A DNA stretch of 64,000 nt from Acinetobacter genomosp. 15BJ (GTDB lineage Bacteria > Pseudomonadota > Gammaproteobacteria > Pseudomonadales > Moraxellaceae), in the NCBI RefSeq assembly GCF_000400715.1, contig NZ_KE007347.1, positions 1 to 64,000 of the forward strand, written 5' to 3'. Below, one piece after another: positions 58,347 through 64,000 of this stretch. Each line of letters starts with the position of its first letter. The stretch's first letter is position 1. The position numbers and the translations under genes were made by a program. Below the pieces are notes generated by a model. The model saw only the letters and a program-made list of their open reading frames with translations, had not been told where the DNA came from and ran no database searches.

Positions 58347-59187
58347 ATTCATCTTGTTGGGTGAGTTCCAAAGCACGTTGGTACGCCACTTTCTTTTTTA
58401 TACCTGTCAAATCAGCAGCCAATTGTGACGCCGCTTTTACCGATAAATCTTGTAATAAGCGTTTCAACAACGCATCCAGTTTATCCTGCTCCATATCTTT
58501 TTCCGCAGATGCCCCACCGACCACAACCACAATTTCACCCTTTTCTTGGTTGTGATCATTTTCGATAAAAGTAACCAATTCTTTTAAAGTCATCTTCTTG
58601 ATGGTTTCAAAAGTTTTGGTAATTTCACGGGCAAAACCAACAGGTCGGTCTTCACCAAAGACTTGCACCATATTTTTGATGCTGTCTAAAATACGATGAG
58701 GTGCTTCGTAGAAAATCAAGGTCTGGGTTTCATCCTTGAGCTTTTCAAGCTGGCTGATTCGTTGCGATGCTTTCGATGGTAAAAAACCCTCAAAGCTAAA
58801 GCGGTCACTCGGTAAACCCACTGCACTTAATGCCGCAATTGCTGCACAAGCACCCGGTACTGGAATGACACGAATGCCATGTTCTTGAGCGGCACGAACC
58901 AGCTTAAAACCTGGGTCGCTAATCAGGGGAGTACCAGCATCACTGATTAATGCAACATTTTCTCCTTTTAACATTCTTTGGAGAAGTTGATCAATTTTGT
59001 TACTTTCGTTGTGATCATGACACGCTGTGAGTGGAGTTGAGATATTATAATGTTTGAATAATTGAGCAGATTGACGAGTGTCTTCTGCGGCAACTACCGA
59101 TACAGATTTTAAAATATCAATTGCACGAAAGGTCATGTCATCTAAGTGCCCAATCGGGGTTGCTACAACAAATAATTGAGCACTCAT
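58345..59187 (-). CDS. rsmI: 16S rRNA 2'-O-methyltransferase RsmI
   Basis: 280 residues. LFVVATPIGHLDDMTFRAID at the N-terminus, AEDTRQS, SDAGTPLISDPGFKLVR and PVPGACAAIAALSAVGLPSD are invariant in RsmI. The enzyme methylates C1402 of 16S rRNA using SAM. Divergent from the lpoA-like gene with 16 bp between, as in E. coli (yraL-yraM). Confidence 0.95.
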   Translation of the reverse strand: MSAQLFVVATPIGHLDDMTFRAIDILKSVSVVAAEDTRQSAQLFKHYNISTPLTACHDHNESNKIDQLLQRMLKGENVALISDAGTPLISDPGFKLVRAAQEHGIRVIPVPGACAAIAALSAVGLPSDRFSFEGFLPSKASQRISQLEKLKDETQTLIFYEAPHRILDSIKNMVQVFGEDRPVGFAREITKTFETIKKMTLKELVTFIENDHNQEKGEIVVVVGGASAEKDMEQDKLDALLKRLLQDLSVKAASQLAADLTGIKKKVAYQRALELTQQDE

Positions 59188-59203
59188 AAAAGGTAACTCC
59201 CTA

Positions 59204-60136
59204 ATGTATTACAAAAAATATTGGCTGCTACTATGTTTGGCGGCATGTGTGAGTCCAGTTTATGCGGACGTACTGGTGATTCTACCTGAATCTGGTACGA
59301 TGGCGCGAGCTGGTCAGAGCATCAAACGTGGTTTCTTGAGCGCTTATACAGCATCTGGCAGCAAAGAAAAAATCATTTTTGTAGATTCAGCAAAAAACAA
59401 CATCGATACGATTTTTAAGAAAAGGGTCAACAGTAAGACTCGACTGATTGTTGGGCCATTGGCGCGACCTGAAATTGAAACTGTGATGCAACTGAATCCC
59501 GCAATTCCTGTAATTGCATTAAATGATGTGAATAACCAGACCACCAATGTATGGCAATTCAGTTTGGCAAAACAGCATGATGCTGTTGCATTAACTCAAT
59601 TATTGAAGAAAGACAAAATTAAAAACTTATTGGTATTGCGCCAAGCTGGAACTGAATCTGCAACAGAACTATTTATGATGGCACTCATGTCTGAATTTGG
59701 TTCTGATATTCATGTGGTTAACGAACTACCAAAAAAACTTGCGCGTAGAGACGGGCTGTTATTGTTGGGCGATCAACAGTGGTTAGAGCAACTAGGACCT
59801 TTACCTGAAAAAAATATTTATGCTACTGCGTTGAGTATTGAGCAAGACAAGAGTATTCCGATGGGGCTTAGTTTTTGTGATACACCAGCTTTATATAACG
59901 GACAATGGGCAGACCTAGTCGCTGCATATAAAGAACAACCAGAAAATATGGCGTTTCAACGCTTATTGGCCTTTGGTGGTGATGCATGGAGTATTAGTCA
60001 GCAATTTTTAAATAGCCCAGATCGACACTTTTCCTTTGAAGGTCGAACTGGGGCAATTGATGTGAAAGACGGGAAAGTTTATCGCCAATCTTATTGCTAT
60101 CAACAGCAGAAAAAGGGTATTCAAGCATTAAAATAA
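59204..60136 (+). CDS. LpoA-like penicillin-binding protein activator (short form)
   Basis: 310 residues. The signal segment ends in LAAC (possible lipobox, residues 12-15). The body is the LppC/LpoA C-terminal periplasmic-binding-like domain (VLVILPESGTMARAGQSIKR, GPLARPEIETVMQLNPAIPV, LAFGGDAWSI). E. coli LpoA is about twice as long with an N-terminal TPR domain, which is missing. It may still activate a class A PBP. Placement before yraN supports orthology. Confidence 0.75.
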   Translation: MYYKKYWLLLCLAACVSPVYADVLVILPESGTMARAGQSIKRGFLSAYTASGSKEKIIFVDSAKNNIDTIFKKRVNSKTRLIVGPLARPEIETVMQLNPAIPVIALNDVNNQTTNVWQFSLAKQHDAVALTQLLKKDKIKNLLVLRQAGTESATELFMMALMSEFGSDIHVVNELPKKLARRDGLLLLGDQQWLEQLGPLPEKNIYATALSIEQDKSIPMGLSFCDTPALYNGQWADLVAAYKEQPENMAFQRLLAFGGDAWSISQQFLNSPDRHFSFEGRTGAIDVKDGKVYRQSYCYQQQKKGIQALK

Positions 60137-60148
60137 GATCGGGCAGGT

Positions 60149-60553
60149 ATGTCACAGCAAAAGCATGACTTAGGGCAATGGGCTGAACAAACAGCGCTTG
60201 CTCTTTTGCAGTCTCAGCACTATTTATGTGTAGATCGAAACTATCATTCGCGTTATGGTGAAATTGACTTAATTGTTAAAAGGGACAATGAACTGGTCTT
60301 TGTAGAAGTCAAAGCCAGATCAGCAGGGAGTTATGCCGAGGCTTGTGAAGTGATTTCACTTGCTCAGCAACGTAAAATTATTAAGACAGCACAAATTTTT
60401 TTACAGAAATCTCCACATTATGGTGACTTTGATTGTCGTTTTGATGTGATTTGTTTTGATTTTCCACAGAAAATTGCAAAAACAGTACAACCAGATTTTT
60501 CAAAATTGCAGTATGATCAGCAATGGATTGAACACGCATTTACTTTAGATTAA
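60149..60553 (+). CDS. yraN: YraN family endonuclease-like protein (UPF0102)
   Basis: 134 residues. [20 protein letters not shown] (about 34-53) is the PD-(D/E)XK-like core of the family. Function not fixed; thought to be DNA-linked. Twelve bp after the lpoA-like gene. Confidence 0.85.
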   Translation: MSQQKHDLGQWAEQTALALLQSQHYLCVDRNYHSRYGEIDLIVKRDNELVFVEVKARSAGSYAEACEVISLAQQRKIIKTAQIFLQKSPHYGDFDCRFDVICFDFPQKIAKTVQPDFSKLQYDQQWIEHAFTLD

Positions 60554-60624
60554 TTAAGAAGCCTAATCTAAAGCTAAATATTGAAAATTGAACAAATTTG
60601 TTTGTAGATAGGGAGTCTTGCCAA

Positions 60625-61335
60625 GTGTTAAAACGTTTATCGATTACGTTGCTTTGCGCTGCAAGTTTATCGGGATGTGCTAGTTTTATTTCTGGTGGCA
60701 CAGGAAGTTCACCCGTTGGAACGAACAGTGGTGAACGTAGTCTTGGGCAGATTTTTATTGATTCTTCGATCAAGCGTACTGCAAATATTAATTTGTACAA
60801 ATTAGATCACCGCTTTAAACAGTCTCGTATCAACATTGAAAGCTTCCACAGCAATGTTTTATTGACAGGACAAGTCCCTGATCCATATTTAAAACAACTG
60901 GCAGAAGATAACTTACGCTCAATGTCAGATGTAAAAGCCGTACATAACTATATTACGGTAGGTGACAAGGTTGGTTATAACACCATCATGCAAGATGCAA
61001 CGGTGACTGCAAATACTCGCGGTTTGTTGATGAAAGCCCCTGTAGTATCTGACAGCAAAGTATTAGTGCATACTGAAAATGGTGTGTTATATGTGATGGG
61101 ACGTTTAAATACTGCTGAATCAAGAGATTTAGATGACGTCTTACAAAAAGTTGGAAATGTGACTAAAATTGTGACACTGATTGACAATACGGATCAACCT
61201 TCAGGCACTGTTGCTAGTTCAACAGCAGCAGCACCAATGGTGGGCACTGTGACTACACAGCCTTTAGTTGAGACACCTGTTGCAATTGATCCTGATCAGG
61301 CGGAACCTGCGACCATTACTCCAACTAATCCTTAA
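60625..61335 (+). CDS. dolP: DolP-like lipoprotein with two BON domains
   Basis: 236 residues with GTG start (GGGAG nine bases upstream). Lipoprotein signal MLKRLSITLLCAASLSGCAS (lipobox LSGC). Two BON domains (about 55-125 and 130-200): INIESFHSNVLLTGQVPDPY and VLVHTENGVLYVMGRLNTAE. The C-terminus is Pro/Thr-rich. E. coli DolP (YraP) supports outer-membrane integrity and BAM function. diaA, present between yraN and dolP in E. coli, is absent. Confidence 0.85.
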   Translation: MLKRLSITLLCAASLSGCASFISGGTGSSPVGTNSGERSLGQIFIDSSIKRTANINLYKLDHRFKQSRINIESFHSNVLLTGQVPDPYLKQLAEDNLRSMSDVKAVHNYITVGDKVGYNTIMQDATVTANTRGLLMKAPVVSDSKVLVHTENGVLYVMGRLNTAESRDLDDVLQKVGNVTKIVTLIDNTDQPSGTVASSTAAAPMVGTVTTQPLVETPVAIDPDQAEPATITPTNP

Positions 61336-61338
61336 TTT

Positions 61339-62211
61339 ATGAAGCAACTTATTCAACAAGTACAAGAAAATGTAATAAAGGCGAAAAACCTCTATCAGGA
61401 GTTTCGCCTTTATGATTTTGCCAGTTATTCGATCAATTACCTGACACCCAAAGATACCTTTGAAAAAGAAGAGCATCTTGCCTATGGATTGAAAGCAAGA
61501 CAGCGTTTGGATCTGTATCGAACTAAAAATCCTAAAAAGCAAAGACCGCTTATCGTATTTGTACATGGCGGGTCTTGGCAGCATGGTAACAAACGTGAGT
61601 ATCTGTTTATTGGGGAAACGTTTGCCCGTGAAGGTTATGATGTTGCAGTGATTAACTACCATCTTGCACCAGAACATATCTTCCCGACCTTTATTGATGA
61701 TATTGCTCAAGCCATTCATTATTTAAATCAGAATCAGAGCAAGCTAAATATCTCGACAGATAACATCATTTTAATGGGACATTCTGCGGGTGCGTTTAAT
61801 GTGATGTCTGTGGTGTATTCTGCCTATTCACAAAATTTTAAATACAAAGAAAATATTAGAGCAATTGTGGGGATGGCTGGGCCATATCACTTTGACTACA
61901 AGGGTGATCCTTTAGCTGAACATGCTTTTGATCAGAAAGTATCGTATCAACAAGTGATGCCGTATTACTTTATTGAGCCGAATCAAATTAAGCATTATTT
62001 GCTGATGGCTGAACAAGATCAGTTGGTTGGCAAAGAAAATAGTTTTGATCTAGATAAGGCGTTAAGAGAAAAAGGCAATCATAGTCATATCGCCGTGATT
62101 CCAAAGACAGGGCATATTACCATTGTGGCGACACTGGCCAGTTTGATGAGCCATTATTTCAAAACCAAACGGACGATCCTGCACTTTTTGGATGAAGCCT
62201 TAGACCCCTAA
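61339..62211 (+). CDS. Alpha/beta hydrolase, esterase/lipase-like
   Basis: 290 residues. HGGSW (oxyanion hole, about 76-80), GHSAGAFN (nucleophile Ser, about 147), catalytic Asp near MAEQDQLVGKEN and His in KTGHITIVA. This matches carboxylesterase/BD-FAE type enzymes. Substrate unknown. Three bp after dolP, probably co-transcribed. Confidence 0.85.
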   Translation: MKQLIQQVQENVIKAKNLYQEFRLYDFASYSINYLTPKDTFEKEEHLAYGLKARQRLDLYRTKNPKKQRPLIVFVHGGSWQHGNKREYLFIGETFAREGYDVAVINYHLAPEHIFPTFIDDIAQAIHYLNQNQSKLNISTDNIILMGHSAGAFNVMSVVYSAYSQNFKYKENIRAIVGMAGPYHFDYKGDPLAEHAFDQKVSYQQVMPYYFIEPNQIKHYLLMAEQDQLVGKENSFDLDKALREKGNHSHIAVIPKTGHITIVATLASLMSHYFKTKRTILHFLDEALDP

Positions 62212-62217
62212 TCAATG

Positions 62218-62245
62218 AAAAAGCATCGTTTAAGATGCTTTTTTA
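62218..62245. terminator. Bidirectional terminator between esterase and nudC
   Basis: AGCATC-GTTTAA-GATGCT stem flanked by A-run and T-run. Confidence 0.75.
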
Positions 62246-62982
62246 TTGTCGATAATTTGCATGATCATGCTATGGGCAATACTGCCTTTAAATGGAATTT
62301 CTGGAAGTTGATCAAATTTAAAAAACGCTGCTTCACTGATTTCCTCGAGCTGCAATTGGATATCACCTGAATCATATTCAGCATGGAAGGCAATCATTAA
62401 ATTACTAGGAAATGGCCAAGGTTGGCTAGACATATAACGAATATTTTTAAGTTTGAGTCCAACTTCTTCAAATGCTTCACGTTGCACGGCTTCTTCTAAA
62501 GTTTCACCCACTTCAACAAAACCAGCAATTAAGCCATGCATATTACTTTTGTTATGCGCTGATTTGGCAAGCAAAATCTCATCGTTACCTTTGGTGATAA
62601 TGGTAATGATACAAGGCTGTACGCGAGGATATTGATGGTAAGCACAACTTGGGCAAACCATGGCATATTCTTTAGGGTGAATTTCAGTCGCATGACCACA
62701 GTGGCTACAGAATTTGTGGTTGCGTCGCCATTCAAGTAATTGAACCGCTCGACTGGCTTGTAGGAAATCACTACTCGACCAAGACTGAATCAATTCCCGA
62801 ATCGGAACTAATTGATAGCCTTCAGGAATAGATTCATTTTCAAGCAGATCACGTGCGATGACGTGATCATTATGATGGATTGGTAAGTCACTTGCTAATT
62901 TCTCAACTTGGGGGAGTTGAAGGTTTTGGTCGACTAACAGTTTTTGGTGTTGAAAAATATAAGCAAGTGATAGTTGAGTCAT
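62230..62982 (-). CDS. nudC: NADH pyrophosphatase / RNA deNADding enzyme NudC
   Basis: 250 residues. Zinc ribbon CSHCGHATEI...CPSCAYHQYPR (about 92-117) and Nudix box GFVEVGETLEEAVQREAFEE VG-type (about 150-172), followed by the NudC SQPWPFPSNLM signature. Hydrolyses NAD(H) and removes NAD caps from RNA. Start overlaps the fimL stop codon (TAATG). Confidence 0.95.
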   Translation of the reverse strand: MTQLSLAYIFQHQKLLVDQNLQLPQVEKLASDLPIHHNDHVIARDLLENESIPEGYQLVPIRELIQSWSSSDFLQASRAVQLLEWRRNHKFCSHCGHATEIHPKEYAMVCPSCAYHQYPRVQPCIITIITKGNDEILLAKSAHNKSNMHGLIAGFVEVGETLEEAVQREAFEEVGLKLKNIRYMSSQPWPFPSNLMIAFHAEYDSGDIQLQLEEISEAAFFKFDQLPEIPFKGSIAHSMIMQIIDNKKAS

Positions 62983-64000
62983 TATGCGGCTATGGTTTGT
63001 AATTGCTGACTGTTTGATAATGCCACATCAAACATAGATTGCAATACAGGTTGCTTGTTCTTTAAGTTCTCAACCAGTAAATCTAGCCCTGCGACAACGT
63101 TTAAGATGCAATTAATTTGTTCGGCATCGAGAGGCTGATTTTGCGCTAAACGATATTGGGCAAAGTGCGCTGCACCCAATAAAGCAGTTTGTTGAGCTGA
63201 ACTACCTAAGAACAGGGCAGCACCTGAAAGTTCCTTCAGATACACGGGTAAAGCTTCTAAGCTATGTGCTGTAGGATCTTGCACATAGAGACTTAATGTT
63301 TGCGTTAAAGTATCAATCAGGGTTTTCGTTTCAGTCAATAACGCTTTATGTGCTTCATCTAAACGATCAAGCGAGATTTGCATGTTATTGACACGTAACT
63401 GTAAACGACTAGACGTGTAATTACGTTCCAAAATCCCAATCGAATTCATTGAAGCCAAAATACTATTCATTAACTGTTGTACCGAAGTCGCATCCGTTAA
63501 CGTATTGGGTTGGCTTAATTTTTCCGCTTGTTGGGTTAACTCTCGCGCTGCTTCATTTAGATTTAGTACTTTGAAAACATTCGAAAGCTGATGTAGCTTT
63601 TGTTGCAGTTCTTGGGTTTTTTCAGCTGACATATTTTGATGGTTGTATTCAATCTCATTTCGGATTTGAGCCATCTCATCTGTCATTAACTGGCTAATCG
63701 TGTGCACAGTTTCGTAGTCAGGGCCATATAAATGACGGCTTAGTACTTGTAGTTGCGTATCACTGAGCAACTCATCACCAATATTGAGTTGATCACGAAT
63801 ATGCTGTGACACATCATCTTCTTGGCTAATACAAATACACAAGATGTCTGCAAGATCTGCAATGGTGTTTTTAAAGCTGGCCGATTGAGCGAGGAATTTA
63901 CCGATATTGGTTTCAATTTGAATCAACGTACGTAAGCGTGCTTCGGTAATTGAAAGCTCATTAATATGGCTTAGACCCACATTGACCAACTGCCAGTATT
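62982..64000 (-). CDS. fimL: FimL-like type IV pilus regulator, C-terminal part (start outside window)
   Basis: The frame is open through the window edge, so the N-terminus is missing. 339 residues are visible, helical throughout, with HPt-like bundles (INELSITEARLRTLIQIETN, LMTDEMAQIRNEIEYNHQNM). It resembles FimL, a non-phosphorylatable relative of the ChpA N-terminus that controls twitching and cAMP in Pseudomonas; there too fimL is next to nudC. Family assignment is moderately sure. Confidence 0.7.
   Translation of the reverse strand, partial: YWQLVNVGLSHINELSITEARLRTLIQIETNIGKFLAQSASFKNTIADLADILCICISQEDDVSQHIRDQLNIGDELLSDTQLQVLSRHLYGPDYETVHTISQLMTDEMAQIRNEIEYNHQNMSAEKTQELQQKLHQLSNVFKVLNLNEAARELTQQAEKLSQPNTLTDATSVQQLMNSILASMNSIGILERNYTSSRLQLRVNNMQISLDRLDEAHKALLTETKTLIDTLTQTLSLYVQDPTAHSLEALPVYLKELSGAALFLGSSAQQTALLGAAHFAQYRLAQNQPLDAEQINCILNVVAGLDLLVENLKNKQPVLQSMFDVALSNSQQLQTIAA

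Overview
The window reads as a chromosome segment of an Acinetobacter-type gammaproteobacterium. Supporting this are low G+C, a trimeric autotransporter with its dedicated OmpA-like partner (ata/tpgA), an AdeT1/2-type binding protein, a long UmuD of the UmuDAb type, a SutA-like acidic protein, and conserved gammaproteobacterial blocks (ygfB-pepP-ubiH-ubiI beside zapA and 6S RNA; rsmI-lpoA-yraN-dolP; fimL-nudC). The species cannot be told from the sequence alone.

Layout. 1-5941 is host DNA: the 3' part of a giant trimeric autotransporter adhesin, tpgA, a small unknown gene, an AdeT-like secreted protein and an SMI1/KNR4 (immunity-type) gene. 6039-49763 is one apparently complete siphovirus-type prophage of about 43.7 kb, bounded by 59-bp direct repeats. 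49700-50560 holds three tandem 6S RNA (ssrS) genes on the minus strand. 50858-64000 is host core: zapA, a coiled-coil partner, ygfB, pepP, ubiH, ubiI, a sutA-like gene, a cadR/CDF metal-efflux pair, rsmI, an lpoA-like gene, yraN, dolP, an esterase, nudC and the 3' part of fimL. A 271-bp MITE-like element lies between pepP and ubiH.

The prophage. It is inserted in the 3' end of the leftmost 6S RNA gene. A leftward early operon (11936 to 6336) carries small regulators, a homing-type HNH protein, a DnaQ-like exonuclease and a likely single-strand annealing recombinase. The immunity region (12133-13485) has a CI-like repressor, a divergent Cro-like gene and two groups of three 20-bp operators, one at each early promoter. 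The rightward early operon (13578-19256) encodes a CII-like regulator, a PAPS-reductase-like PP-loop protein, an O-like replication protein whose gene carries five iterons (probable origin), an HNH nuclease, a RuvC-like resolvase and a Q-like antiterminator. A strong promoter overlapping the Q stop codon, followed by a hairpin-rich leader with two terminators, fits a Q-controlled late promoter. The late genes follow in order: terminase, portal, head (with a nested scaffold start), capsid, neck, tail tube, tail chaperones joined by a probable -1 frameshift, tape measure, tail tip, holins, GH19 endolysin and a tiny lipoprotein.

Accessory (moron) genes sit at four places: a three-TM membrane protein (24801), a lipoprotein (31618), a PAAR protein with a PD-(D/E)XK-like partner (43275-44165), and a DNA-damage cassette umuD/umuC/SRAP plus a membrane protein (44355-48134). 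The most unusual feature is the 6S locus itself: three tandem copies, two nearly identical, the third used as a phage attachment site whose promoter now points into the prophage integrase gene.
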